Below, one piece after another: positions 25,526 through 34,093 of a stretch of 64,000 bases of DNA. Within the stretch, counting starts at the first letter, position 1. Each line of letters begins with the position of its first letter. Location of the stretch: NCBI GenBank assembly GCA_012959805.1, contig DUCN01000062.1:409-64408 (forward strand), written 5' to 3'. Under the pieces are notes generated by a model. It did not search any database. It was not told where the DNA came from and saw only the letters and a program-made list of their open reading frames with translations. Both the position numbers and the translations under genes were made by a program. Origin of the DNA: Myxococcales bacterium. GTDB lineage: Bacteria; Myxococcota_A; UBA9160; UBA4427.

Positions 25526-27160
25526 CTAGCCTTCTAAACGCAGCTGCAGTGCCTCGGCGATCGCGTCGCGGTCCGTTGTCTCTCGCTGCCCGAGATCGGC
25601 GATAGTTCGTGCGACACGCAGAATTCGCCGGGCAGCGCGTGCGGACAATCGAAGCCCGGTGACCGCTCGTCCGAGAAGTCCCAGCGCCTCGACATCCGCT
25701 CGAACCAACTCATCGAGTTGGGCGTCGGGAATGGCGGCGTTCGTACCAACGCCCCGGCGCCTCTGAATCTCTCGCGCCCGTGCGACAAGGTCTCGAACAC
25801 TTGCGCTCGTTGGCCCGCGGCTGGGTTGGTTCAGCGTCTCCCAGGGCACCTCTCCGACCCAGACGCCGAGGTCGACCCGGTCGAGCAGCGGTCCTGAGAG
25901 CTTGCGTCGGTAGCGGGCCAGGGTCGCGTCGTCACAGCGGCAATCGTGGCCCGTGGACCCGTAGAAGCCGCAGGGGCAGGGATTGGAAGCTGCGATGAGT
26001 TGGAAGCGCGCAGGGAGCTCGCAGGAGATATTCGCGCGGGCGATTCGGACGACCCCCTGTTCCATCACCTCACGTAGGGACTCGAGGCAGCGCCGGTCGA
26101 ATTCCGGGAGTTCGTCGAGGAAGAGCACTCCATGATGGGCGAGCGAGACCTCTCCAGGGCGAATCGGATTGCCCCCGCCCAGTAGTCCGGCGGCGCTCGC
26201 GCTGTGGTGAGGGGAGCGAAAGGGCGGGGCGTCGGAGATGTATTCGTCCGGCGAGATGGCGCCCGATGCATCGAGGACACAGAAGGCTTCGAGCCTTTGG
26301 TTGCCGAGAAGCGGTGGCAATAGGCCGGGAAGCCGTCGTGCAAGCAGTGTCTTCCCGGTCCCCGGCGGTCCGGTCATGATGAGTCCGTGTCCTCCGGCTG
26401 CCGCGATTTCCAGAGCTCGTTTGGCGAGGTCCTGCCCACGAATGTCAGACAGACAGAGTCGGGGTCCTTTCGATTCAATCTCGGCTGTTGGTGTTTCTTG
26501 TGCCGCGCTGAGTCGTTCCGTGTCCATGAGATGTCCGACGACCTCGCCGAGGTCACGCGCGCCGAGTACGTGAATGCCCGGTGCATGACACGCTCGAGCA
26601 GCGCTGGCCGTCGGCACGATGACTTCCTTCGCTCCTCGATCTCGCAGAGCAAGCACCGCAGCCAGGGTCCCGCGGGTTCCGCGCAGTCGGCCGTCGAGGG
26701 CGAGTTCGCCGATCAGGCCGCGACCGGTGAGTTGATGGCGCTCAAACAAGCCGGTTGCCGCGAGAATGCCGATGGCAATGGGTAGATCGAGGCCCGCGCC
26801 GTTCTTGCGCAGTTCCGCGGGTGCGAGATTGACGGTGACCCGGCGATCCGGGAAACGCAGACCGGCGGAGGCGATGGCGCCTCGAATTCTCGAAATGCTC
26901 TCACGGACCGCTGCTTCGGGGAGGCCGACGACGTCGACCCGGGGTAGTTGGGAGGAGGTTCGGACCTCGACCTCGATCGGTGTTCCTGTGACCCCGACGA
27001 GCGTCGCGCTCCAGATACAAGCGACGTCTCCGCTTGCATTGGGCGAGGGCCTAGGACTTGTGAAGTCTTTAGTCGGACTCGTTGACGGGCTGGAAGTGGC
27101 GTCGACCGTCGAACCGTCCGATTGAACGGTCGGGGAAATCGATGAGATTGATGGGGGCAT
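25526..27160 (-). CDS. comM: YifB/ComM-family AAA+ ATPase (Mg-chelatase-like)
   Basis: A hexameric AAA+ protein linked to branch migration in natural transformation. The N-terminal Lon-protease-like fold has VGLPEAAVRESISRIRGAIASAG and VNLAPAELRKNGAGLDLPIA. Walker A is MTGPPGTGKTLLARRLPGLLP, Walker B is GVLFLDELPEF, and a zinc-type insertion follows (PCPCGFYG .. DCRCD). The C-terminal helical domain has LSARAARRILRVARTIADL. About 544 residues from ATG 27160; homologues are near 500. The first 50 residues are Ser/Thr/Pro-rich and not conserved, so the true start may be internal. Whether the organism is transformable is unknown. Confidence 0.9.
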   Translation of the reverse strand: MPPSISSISPTVQSDGSTVDATSSPSTSPTKDFTSPRPSPNASGDVACIWSATLVGVTGTPIEVEVRTSSQLPRVDVVGLPEAAVRESISRIRGAIASAGLRFPDRRVTVNLAPAELRKNGAGLDLPIAIGILAATGLFERHQLTGRGLIGELALDGRLRGTRGTLAAVLALRDRGAKEVIVPTASAARACHAPGIHVLGARDLGEVVGHLMDTERLSAAQETPTAEIESKGPRLCLSDIRGQDLAKRALEIAAAGGHGLIMTGPPGTGKTLLARRLPGLLPPLLGNQRLEAFCVLDASGAISPDEYISDAPPFRSPHHSASAAGLLGGGNPIRPGEVSLAHHGVLFLDELPEFDRRCLESLREVMEQGVVRIARANISCELPARFQLIAASNPCPCGFYGSTGHDCRCDDATLARYRRKLSGPLLDRVDLGVWVGEVPWETLNQPSRGPTSASVRDLVARAREIQRRRGVGTNAAIPDAQLDELVRADVEALGLLGRAVTGLRLSARAARRILRVARTIADLGQRETTDRDAIAEALQLRLEG

Positions 27161-27439
27161 CCGGGTACCGGCGGGACCGGGTATGTGTGCTCCGAAAGCG
27201 GGCGGGCGGGCCGTTTGATCGACGGACTGAGCTTGCGCCCTTGTTCCTCTCGCCGAGGCAATGGAGGCAGAGCCCACAGGGTAGGACTCTGCCTCCGACT
27301 TTCGAAAAAGCCCCACGAGGAGCGGGCCTATGAAGGGAAGTGTCGCCGGGCGCCTAGATGTGTCAATTATTCTGCTGAATGCAAAGCGCAGAGCCGGAGT
27401 TAGACACCTGATTTGGTTAGAAAAATTTTTATTAAAAAA

Positions 27440-28501
27440 ATGGGAAATAATGCCCAATCGGGCTCCAGGAGTGTCTTAGGCCAGCATAAACGGCTGGCCG
27501 TCGGGGCCTCAATCGCGGCCATGCTGGCCTTTGCGATCTCCTGCACCTCGGTGCCTCGGTACGCGCGACAGGGTGATTTCGCAGGCGTCGGATCGGAATT
27601 CTCCGGCGAAATCGTAGAAGCGCATCGAAATGCTCTCCGGGGACTGGGGCCGCGATGGCCGGGGACACAGGCGGACGAGATCGCTCGCGCGTACCTGGTC
27701 CGCGGGTTCAGGAGTCACGGCGCGAAGACCAGGAGAGTCTCAGGGCCATCCGAGGGATCTGCCGCGCTCGCGAAGGCGACTCATGCGGGCCGTGAGCATG
27801 TCATTGCCGAGATTCCCGGCAACTCGGATGATGTTCTGCTCGTGGTCGCTGCGTATCCGGTTCTTGGCTCTTCGAACAGGATCGACGACACGGGCGCCGC
27901 GGTCCTCCTTGAGTTGGCGCGAGCCTTCGAGACGACGACGCCCGCCTACGGCCTGCGTTTCGCGTTGGCCGAGGTCCGGCCTGCCGCGAGAGTTCAAGCC
28001 GGGGATGCCCAGGAGGCAGTGGATATTGGTGCCTGGGACAGGGTTGAGACCGACGATGCGGCACGAAAGCTCGTCATTGATGGAGGACGGTCACTGGCCG
28101 CGACAATACGAGACGAGCGCGAGACTAGTCATATCCGCGCGGTCATCGTGCTCGACCTTTCTGCAGATGCACCGCTTCGCTTCAGCCGAGATCTGCGTTC
28201 TCACCCTGGGTTCCGAGAGCTGTTCTGGGATAGTGCCGCGCGCTATGGCCAGGAGTCGATGTTTCCACGCGATGCAAACTGGACGGCGAGTGGGCGCCTT
28301 CAACTTGTCTTCCGTGAGGCGGGGGTGGACCGGGTCCTGGCTCTCGTCAGCGATCGCACCTCGGCGCACAGCGACGCAATAAACGCCGGGCGAGCCGCTG
28401 GGCCGTCTACAGAGGAGGTGACTTCCTTTGGGCGGATCATGGCAGACGGGCTCACTCAGCTGATGCACCGCTTCGAGAGAGTCGACGCCTTTTCGCGGTG
28501 A
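27440..28501 (+). CDS. M28-like lipoprotein, probably catalytically dead
   Basis: A 353-residue putative lipoprotein: basic start, hydrophobic segment LAVGASIAAMLAFAIS and lipobox ending at Cys35. The body resembles zinc aminopeptidases of family M28: HVIAEIPGNSDDVLLVVAAYP corresponds to the strand ending in the metal-binding AHYD motif, and IDDTGAAVLLELARAF to the NDDASG helix. The first metal ligands are lost: where active enzymes have His-x-Asp, this protein reads Ala-Tyr-Pro at 138-140. One of the later aspartates (149/150) remains. It probably binds peptide or acts as a scaffold rather than cutting. The ATG at 27440 follows an AT-rich stretch without Shine-Dalgarno. It is divergent from comM. 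Confidence 0.6.
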   Translation: MGNNAQSGSRSVLGQHKRLAVGASIAAMLAFAISCTSVPRYARQGDFAGVGSEFSGEIVEAHRNALRGLGPRWPGTQADEIARAYLVRGFRSHGAKTRRVSGPSEGSAALAKATHAGREHVIAEIPGNSDDVLLVVAAYPVLGSSNRIDDTGAAVLLELARAFETTTPAYGLRFALAEVRPAARVQAGDAQEAVDIGAWDRVETDDAARKLVIDGGRSLAATIRDERETSHIRAVIVLDLSADAPLRFSRDLRSHPGFRELFWDSAARYGQESMFPRDANWTASGRLQLVFREAGVDRVLALVSDRTSAHSDAINAGRAAGPSTEEVTSFGRIMADGLTQLMHRFERVDAFSR

Positions 28502-28619
28502 GCATCGGGCAGCCCGCGCACAAAGCTCGATTCAACTCGTCAAAATCTCCGCATCTATCCGGTTTTCCTAGGGGTTTTCCTTGCGGTGAACGAACGTCCG
28601 CGCTACGTTATCGCCTTAG

Positions 28620-28659
28620 AAAACCGGACCGAAGCGTCTCTGGTTCGGTTTTGTCTTTT
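28620..28659 (+). terminator. Rho-independent terminator after the M28-like gene
   Basis: An eleven-base stem (AAAACCGGACC with GGTTCGGTTTT, one G-U pair) and an eleven-base loop, followed by GTCTTTT. It ends the transcript of the M28-like gene, about 120 bases beyond its stop. Confidence 0.8.
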
Positions 28660-28820
28660 AAACATCGATCATAGGAGCTCATCGAATCTGAACAGGATCG
28701 CAGGCTCTTTGGGATATCAGGTCCGGTCGAGTCCGTAGTTTAAGAACCACAGTCCGTGAGCGGCGAAGCGATTGGCCGTCTTGGTCTTGGACCGGACGAC
28801 ATTGAGTCGCTGATTGAGCC

Positions 28821-28870
28821 TGGTCCAGTTTGGTCGGGTTTAGTCGGGTTTAGTCGGGTTTAGTCAGAAA
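28821..28870 (+). repeat. Ten-base tandem repeat upstream of the NRDE gene
   Basis: Copies of TAGTCGGGTT in phase: one variant (TGGTCGGGTT) at 28831, two perfect at 28841 and 28851, with degenerate units on both flanks. The period equals about one helical turn. It ends about ten bases before the NRDE start, so it lies in the promoter or leader. The rest of the 28502-28880 gap holds only the terminator and no gene I can support. Confidence 0.8.
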
Positions 28871-28880
28871 CGGGGCGGCC

Positions 28881-29882
28881 ATGTGTACGTTGATCGTCCT
28901 CCATCGCTGCGTATCCGGTCGGCCCTTGGTGGTCGCCGCGAATCGCGATGAGTTTCTCAATCGGCCAGCGGAGGGAATGGCGCTTCGGTCATCAGGTGGA
29001 CCTTCCGGCGAGAGTCGGGACGAGAATTGGATTGTGGCGCCGCGGGATCTCGAAGCCGGCGGGACCTGGGCTGGCCTGAACGCACGGAATGTTTTTGTTG
29101 GACTGACGAATCTGAGACCCGCGGACTCTGGTTCGACGACGGATCCATCTGCGCTAGAGGGCGCGAAGCTTAGATCACGCGGCGACGTCGTGATGAAGGC
29201 GCTCGAAGCAGAAAGTGCCGCGAAGGCGATTCAAAGGCTCCTCCGTTTGGAGCCGGGAAGATTTAACCCGTTTCAACTCCTGGTTGCGGATGGGCAGGAA
29301 GCATGGTTGTTGGTGTACCGCGGTGAGGCCCGAGCAATTTCGCTCGAACCGGGACCGCATGTTGTTGGAAATGTTGTCGACGGAAGAGTCGAGGCGGCGC
29401 TCGGTGCGGCCACGACTGAGTGGGGAACGAACCAAAGTACGAACGCATTCGCGGCAAACGCTTCGGAGCATTCGGAGTCGAGAGCGAGGAAGTTGACGCG
29501 CATCCGAGAGCGCGTCGAAAAGTTAATGACAGATTCTGGCCCGGATCTATTCGAAGGCCTGGCCGCAATTTGTCGTGAACATTTGGATCTTGCAGGGCAT
29601 GTAGATGGGCATTCACACCCGGGAGGGAGTGACCGCGCGTGGCAGGACGCACTGGAGATGGAAGGCCCGGGGATCAGTCCGTTTGAATCGACATGCGTTC
29701 ACGTGGCGAATCGTTATGGAACGCGAAGCTCGCTCCTTTTGGAGCTGGCTGCGGACCCAAACGCGAATCGCCTCTGGACGACGGAAGGGTCGCCATGTGA
29801 GTGGCCTTATGAAAACAGATCGTCCCTGCTTCGGGAGCTTCGCGTGAGGCAAAGCGACCGGACAGAGACAGCAACGACGTGA
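28881..29882 (+). CDS. NRDE-family protein (TANGO2-like)
   Basis: A 333-residue NRDE/TANGO2-type protein. It starts MCTLIVLHR, placing a cysteine right after the initiator methionine as in Ntn-hydrolase folds, and has the family signature VAANRDEFLNRPAEG. Further family blocks are AGGTWAGLNARNVFVGLTNLR and NPFQLLVADGQEAWLLVYRG. Late residues ESTCVHVANRYGTRSSLLL complete the match. The human homologue affects haem or lipid handling; the bacterial role is not settled. An in-register decamer repeat sits immediately upstream. The small CxxC protein gene follows in 10 bases, so the two are likely co-transcribed. Confidence 0.85.
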   Translation: MCTLIVLHRCVSGRPLVVAANRDEFLNRPAEGMALRSSGGPSGESRDENWIVAPRDLEAGGTWAGLNARNVFVGLTNLRPADSGSTTDPSALEGAKLRSRGDVVMKALEAESAAKAIQRLLRLEPGRFNPFQLLVADGQEAWLLVYRGEARAISLEPGPHVVGNVVDGRVEAALGAATTEWGTNQSTNAFAANASEHSESRARKLTRIRERVEKLMTDSGPDLFEGLAAICREHLDLAGHVDGHSHPGGSDRAWQDALEMEGPGISPFESTCVHVANRYGTRSSLLLELAADPNANRLWTTEGSPCEWPYENRSSLLRELRVRQSDRTETATT

Positions 29883-29892
29883 GGAAGAACCG

Positions 29893-30219
29893 TTGAGAAG
29901 AATTGGTAGCAACATCCGCAAGAAGAATTCCGAAGAACGGTCACATCGGCTGACCAAGAACATCATTGAATATTCAGACACGGAGTCTCCCAAGAACCAA
30001 TATCCCCGCCGCATCGTGTCTCCGACGCGTGCTTCGATCTGCTGTACCGACGACAGCCGACTGAACGTCGGATCGATTCGGGAAGTCGAGGGTTTCAAGT
30101 TCTGCTATCGAGTTTGTCAGGATTGTGGCCACGCGGTCAAGTATTTCTATCCCTCGATTGAATCGACGAGCCCCGCGCTCAAGGCCTATCGAGAGCGACA
30201 GAAGTACATGCTCCAGTAG
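29893..30219 (+). CDS. Small basic protein with a possible CxxC metal site
   Basis: A 108-residue basic protein that I do not recognise. It starts at TTG 29893 with GAGGAAGAA just upstream. The N-terminal half is Lys/Arg/Ser-rich; the middle has a Cys pair (SICCTDD) and then FCYRVCQDCGHAVKYFYP, which gives a second set of cysteines that could hold zinc. It ends ALKAYRERQKYMLQ. There is no signal peptide. It is the second gene after the NRDE gene, and a clear terminator lies about 40 bases beyond its stop, so this pair makes a closed transcription unit. Confidence 0.6.
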   Translation: MRRIGSNIRKKNSEERSHRLTKNIIEYSDTESPKNQYPRRIVSPTRASICCTDDSRLNVGSIREVEGFKFCYRVCQDCGHAVKYFYPSIESTSPALKAYRERQKYMLQ

Positions 30220-30255
30220 CGTGATCGCCCGTGAAGGGCGAAATAGGTTAGACGA

Positions 30256-30289
30256 GAAGGCGGCCAATTCATTGGTCGCCTTCTTTATT
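30256..30289 (+). terminator. Rho-independent terminator
   Basis: A twelve-base stem (GAAGGCGGCCAA with TTGGTCGCCTTC, one G-U pair), a four-base loop, then TTTATTT. It ends the NRDE and CxxC-protein transcript. Confidence 0.85.
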
Positions 30290-30358
30290 TCGGAGTTCGT
30301 ATCCCCGCGAAATCGTCAGATCAATCAATCCTCCGATCACTCCAGCCGGCTAGCCGGA

Positions 30359-30559
30359 ATGCTTCCCGAGGATACCGTCTCGCTTCTCGGCGTCGTGATC
30401 GCGAGGGAAATAAAAGCCGAGATCAATCGGGAGTTGCCAGACAGCGGCGCCGCGGCGACCTGGGTCGCGGGGCGCGACTTCTTCCGCTTCGTCCCGGTGC
30501 ACGAGGAGGTCGCGTACTTCCGGGAGCCCATCGACGCGGGGCTCGAGCTGGATCGCTGA
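30359..30559 (+). pseudogene. Short protein-like fragment at the left edge of the GC-rich islet
   Basis: A 66-codon frame from ATG 30359 that reads like real protein (DTVSLLGVVIAREIKAEIN, then GRDFFRFVPVHEEVAYFREP) and has GC-rich third positions. It has no ribosome site and no recognisable family. It may be the C-terminal end of a gene whose front was lost when the islet formed. Otherwise the 30290-30670 stretch holds nothing that I can name. Confidence 0.3.
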
Positions 30560-30670
30560 GGGCTTGCCGCGGCCCGTGGAGTCGCAGCCGGCGCTGGATG
30601 CCACTCGGGGGAGAAGCTAGAGTGCTGCCAGCGCCTACGCCCACCCGAGGAGCCTCTCCGGCCTAGCCAC

Positions 30671-31819
30671 ATGACCGCAAGATTGCTCCTCCTCGCTTCC
30701 GCGCTCTTGTTCTCCATGCTGATTGCCGAGCTGGGTCTGCGCGTTCTCGGCATCTCCCATGCCAGCATTGGAACCGTCGACCCGGTGCGCGGCTGGGCGC
30801 TGCGGCCCGGCGCTTCGGCGCACAAGAGCACCGAGGGCGAGTCGGACGTTGAAATCAACGCCGACGGGCAGCGCGACCGGCTCCACGCCAGGCAGAAGCC
30901 GCCCGGCACCTTCCGGATCGCGGTGCTTGGGGATTCCTTCACCCTGGCGTCCCACGTGGCGGTCGAGCAGACCTATTGGTCGATCCTGGAGAGTCTCCTG
31001 GAGGAATGCTCCGGGCTCGCAGGTCGGACGCCCGAGGTCATCAATTTCGGCGTCACCGGCTACGGCACCGCCCAGGAACTCCTCACCCTGCGCCACCACG
31101 TATGGGAGTATGAGCCTGACCTGGTGCTGTTGGCCTTCCTCCCGGGAAACGATTTCAAGAACAACTCCCGTGCCCTGGCCCAGGATCCCCTGGCGCCCTA
31201 CATGCTCCTTGAGAATGGTGAGCTGGTCCTGGACGACCGCTTCCGGGACTCTCGCGAGTTCCGGAACAAGAAGTGGGCCTATAACGCGTTGCACTATTCC
31301 TGGTTGGCGCAGGTCGTCAAGCAGGCCTGGGTGGGCAGCCAGGCCATGCTACGCCAGGGAGTCCGGCCGACGGCCGAGGGCGTGTTCCTGGACTACGACC
31401 ACCGCCTCTATCGCGAACCGGATACCGCCGTCTGGCAGGATGCCTGGGCGGTGACGGAGGCGATTCTCCAGCAAATGAACCGGGAGGTCCGGGAGCGCGA
31501 CGCGATGCTGGTGGTCACCACGCTCAGCAGCGGGCTCCAGGTCTATCCGGATCGGTCGAGCCGCGAGAAGGTCTATGCCACGGCGGGTATCGATGATCCC
31601 TTCTATGCCGATCACCGGCTGCGGGCGGCCGGGGATCGCTTTGGCTTCCCGGTTATCACGCTGGCGCCCCGCATGCTCGAGCACGCCGAGCGAGAGCAGG
31701 TCTACCTCCACGGTTTCCAGAATACAGTCATGGGCATTGGGCACTGGAACGTGGACGGCCACGCGCTCGTCGCGGAGCTCGCCGCGCGAGACCTCTGCGA
31801 GATCCTCGACCGGCCCTGA
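30671..31819 (+). CDS. SGNH/GDSL-type hydrolase, membrane-anchored
   Basis: A 382-residue protein with an N-terminal hydrophobic anchor or signal (RLLLLASALLFSMLIAELGL). The SGNH blocks are visible: block I AVLGDSF with the serine at 89; the block II glycine in NFGVTGYGT; block III LPGND at 158-161; and block V HWNVDGH near the C-terminus. Relatives de-esterify or O-acetylate extracellular polysaccharides (AlgX/AlgJ-like) or are lipases. Codon use is much richer in CTG, GCC and CAG than in both neighbours, and the gene sits inside a GC-rich islet beside a truncated TPR gene. This suggests recent acquisition. No clear ribosome site precedes the ATG. Confidence 0.72.
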   Translation: MTARLLLLASALLFSMLIAELGLRVLGISHASIGTVDPVRGWALRPGASAHKSTEGESDVEINADGQRDRLHARQKPPGTFRIAVLGDSFTLASHVAVEQTYWSILESLLEECSGLAGRTPEVINFGVTGYGTAQELLTLRHHVWEYEPDLVLLAFLPGNDFKNNSRALAQDPLAPYMLLENGELVLDDRFRDSREFRNKKWAYNALHYSWLAQVVKQAWVGSQAMLRQGVRPTAEGVFLDYDHRLYREPDTAVWQDAWAVTEAILQQMNREVRERDAMLVVTTLSSGLQVYPDRSSREKVYATAGIDDPFYADHRLRAAGDRFGFPVITLAPRMLEHAEREQVYLHGFQNTVMGIGHWNVDGHALVAELAARDLCEILDRP

Positions 31820-32042
31820 CCGGCCCCGGTCCCCCGCACCCGGCCCCAGGGCGATGCTCTGGAATAGCCCCGGCAGAAAACCGTAGGACAGCATTCCGAA
31901 GAAGACGCCCGCGTCCGCGGAGTTGAGGTAGCAGTCCCCCAGCCAGGCCGTCCAGGCGGGCAAGGGTCGAGAGGAATCCCGACTCGATATAAGCCTCCCC
32001 CGCCACGCTGGAGACAAAGGCGAAGAGCTGGCCAGCGCCTAT
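31820..32042. other. Right part of the GC-rich islet
   Basis: About 220 bases after the SGNH gene. Read on the minus strand, short frames (EAYIESGFLSTL and VFFGMLSYGFLPGLF) look like pieces of a hydrophobic protein but are out of frame with each other. The junction with the TPR coding frame lies near 32000. Confidence 0.3.
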
Positions 32043-33008
32043 TTGAAGGCAGCTCCCGCGGATAATGGCGTGCGCCTACAAATGGCCCAGGCCCTTGTGC
32101 GGATGGGCCTACCCGATGCGGCCTCTCGGGAGCTTGAACGGGTTCCCGAAGAGGCGCGGGGAGCCGAATTGCTCTTCGCGATCGGTCGAGTCCGGCAGAG
32201 CCAAGGCGATATGGCCGGCGCGCGCGAATCCCTCGAAGCGGCGAACGAAGCGCTGCCGGAAAATCCAGAATTCTATCGGCTGCGCGGTGTGCTTTTTTTC
32301 AACGATGCACAAATCGAAGAAGCCGAGGCCGATTTCAATCGCGCCATCGAACTCGCGCCGCGCGACATGGAAGGCAATGAGCGCCTGGCGCGTTTCTATG
32401 TGCGTATCGGTCAGCTCGAGAAAGCCGTGCAGGCCTATCAGGCCGCGATCGAGATCGATCCGGCCGCTGCACCGATCCACCATTCCCTGGGCGAATTATA
32501 CGAACGCAGAAGCCAGCCCGAGCGTGCCATCGAACATTATGAGTCGGCCATTGAGCATGGCTCGGAGAATATCGAGACCAAGAATAATCTGGCCTATCTC
32601 TACGCAGACCGTGGCGAGCAGCTCAGCCGAGCCCTCGATCTGGCCCACGATGCTAAGCGGCTTTTGCCGGATAATCCGAGCATTTCGGATACGCTCGGAT
32701 GGGTGCTCTATAAGCGCGGACTATCGGGTGCGGCGATTGCATATTTGGAGGAGGCCGCGGCGAAGAGCGACCCGAAGGGCGGCTCGATCGCCATGATCCG
32801 TTTCCATCTAGCGATGGCCTTGGACGCAGAAGGCGAATCGGCTCGGGCGCTCGAGTCCGTCGAGCACTCCCTTAAGGATTTGACGGCCCGGCGCTTTGCT
32901 AGTTTGGCGGCGGGCAAGGCGACGACCGAAATCAACCCGAGTTGGGTCGCGGAGGCGCGTACGCTGCGGGACAGACTCGAGGCCGTGCAAGCCTCGGCGA
33001 ATTCATGA
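32043..33008 (+). CDS. TPR protein, truncated at its 5' end
   Basis: About 321 residues of consecutive tetratricopeptide repeats: several copies of the A-x3-Y/L-x3-G and P pattern (AQALVRMGLPDAASRELERVP, FYVRIGQLEKAVQAYQAAIEIDP, ELYERRSQPERAIEHYESAIE). The frame continues upstream of TTG 32043 with protein-like sequence (GDKGEELASAY) to about 32000 and then loses its character where the GC-rich islet begins. No start codon with ribosome site or signal peptide is visible. The gene therefore seems to have lost its front, perhaps including a lipoprotein signal and more repeats. It may be a pseudogene or be read from an internal start. Confidence 0.65.
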   Translation: MKAAPADNGVRLQMAQALVRMGLPDAASRELERVPEEARGAELLFAIGRVRQSQGDMAGARESLEAANEALPENPEFYRLRGVLFFNDAQIEEAEADFNRAIELAPRDMEGNERLARFYVRIGQLEKAVQAYQAAIEIDPAAAPIHHSLGELYERRSQPERAIEHYESAIEHGSENIETKNNLAYLYADRGEQLSRALDLAHDAKRLLPDNPSISDTLGWVLYKRGLSGAAIAYLEEAAAKSDPKGGSIAMIRFHLAMALDAEGESARALESVEHSLKDLTARRFASLAAGKATTEINPSWVAEARTLRDRLEAVQASANS

Positions 33009-33516
33009 AGGGCGCCGAAGCGATGGATGCGCCTACCGCGCGGACTAAGGTCGTGACGGACGCGAAAGATTCGAGTCGAGATATGCGGAGATGGGCGAAG
33101 CGTAGGCACACGAGCGTGTGGACCGTGGGATTTCGGTCTCGAAAACTATTTCATTCCGGATGCCGAGGGTTCCGTTTCCCCTGATGGTGATGACGGTTCA
33201 TCCGTCGATCCTCTCGAAGAGAAGTAGGGGCGAGGAAGGAACGTATCCGGCGGGATGTTCGACTATGGCACGCACGAAGAGGATGGCCCAGTAACCTACT
33301 CGCAAGCTCCGCTTGCTCCCCCTGTCTTTCCTCGGGAAATTCCGGTCTTACGGAGAGCCGGTGATCGATCCCCGGATCTAACGCGTTTGCAGACGCACGT
33401 GTTAGTCGTCGATGAAGTCGGCAGAACAAGCGCCTGCCCCAGGAGGTAGGTCGTTGGCAGCTCGGACTCGGTCGAGCAAAGGCGGCCCGTGTTGATGCCA
33501 ACTTCATGAGGGAACC
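33009..33516. other. Region before the intron RT relic
   Basis: About 500 bases without an intact gene. The last 150 bases (GTGTTGATGCCAAC, then GAGGGAACC just before the ATG at 33517) match the style of group II intron sequence that precedes the intron-encoded protein, so the 5' half of the intron probably starts somewhere after about 33200. The exact 5' end could not be placed. Confidence 0.4.
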
Positions 33517-33953
33517 ATGACTAACGCACCGACGTTAGAGAACATGTCACCGGAACTGTTGAGGGTAGTGGAACGAGCGCAACACGAACCCGAAGGACGG
33601 TTCCACTCATTGGCACATCTCATCGATGTGCCGGCTTTGGGGCGGGCCTACCACCGCATGCGAATGGGGAGGAAGCATGCTTCCGAGTAGACGTGGGCGT
33701 GGATGGAGTCACGCAGGAGCAATACGCACAGGATCTGGAGCAAAACCTCCGGGACTTGCACGAGCGGGAGGTAGCTCGTGCGTGGGCTCGAGCGTTTTCC
33801 GAGACCCCTTGTGGACCACACCGGGGTCCGGACGCGGCGGCGCGGCTAGCCGCCGATGCTCGACGATGGTGGTGTAACGCAGCTCGCCCCATCCAGATCT
33901 GACTACCAAACTTGCTCTTCGATGGGATGGGCCGACCCAATCTTGTCGCGTAA
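33517..33953 (+). pseudogene. ltrA: Group II intron reverse transcriptase/maturase, internally deleted and frameshifted
   Basis: Three pieces of one intron-encoded protein remain. The N-terminus (33517-33660) reads LLRVVERAQHEPEGRFHSLAHL, typical for these enzymes. After a frameshift, 33666-33770 gives VGVDGVTQEQYAQDLEQNL and RDLHER, the RT-0 region. The sequence then jumps to the C-terminal maturase/HNH-less tail: AARLAADARRWWCNAA and, in another frame, LPNLLFDGMGRPNLVA with TAA at 33951-33953. The whole palm with the YADD catalytic site is missing: about 145 codons remain of the usual 400-plus. It is a dead element. Confidence 0.85.
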
Positions 33954-33965
33954 GCTCAATCCCTC

Positions 33966-34044
33966 GAACTGAGGGGTGCGGACCCGCATGCCGGGTGGTT
34001 CGGGAGGGGGAACCCCGAGATAGACTCGGGGCGTCCTATCCGGA
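33966..34044 (+). ncRNA. Group II intron 3' end (domains V and VI)
   Basis: Starting at 33966, the sequence matches the familiar layout of a bacterial intron end: GTGCGGACCCGCATG forming the tip of domain V, then GGGTGGTTCGGGAGG. A domain VI hairpin follows with a perfect seven-base stem CCCCGAG/CTCGGGG (34013-34031), and the end reads CCTATCCGGAT at about 34034-34044. The lower stem of domain V pairs poorly, as expected for decay. The exon junction would lie about 50 bases before folC. Confidence 0.7.
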
Positions 34045-34093
34045 TGTGGTGCGTCGCCGGCCATTTCTGGCTGGCACATGACTCGGGAGTTCG

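Noticed and set aside
28725-28862. A minus-strand stretch that reads partly protein-like (KTKTANRFAAHGLWFLNYG)
   Set aside because: It is short, runs into the decamer repeat, has no start or ribosome site and matches no family I know.
28821-28870. A short CRISPR array
   Set aside because: The units are ten bases with no spacers, so this is a simple tandem repeat.
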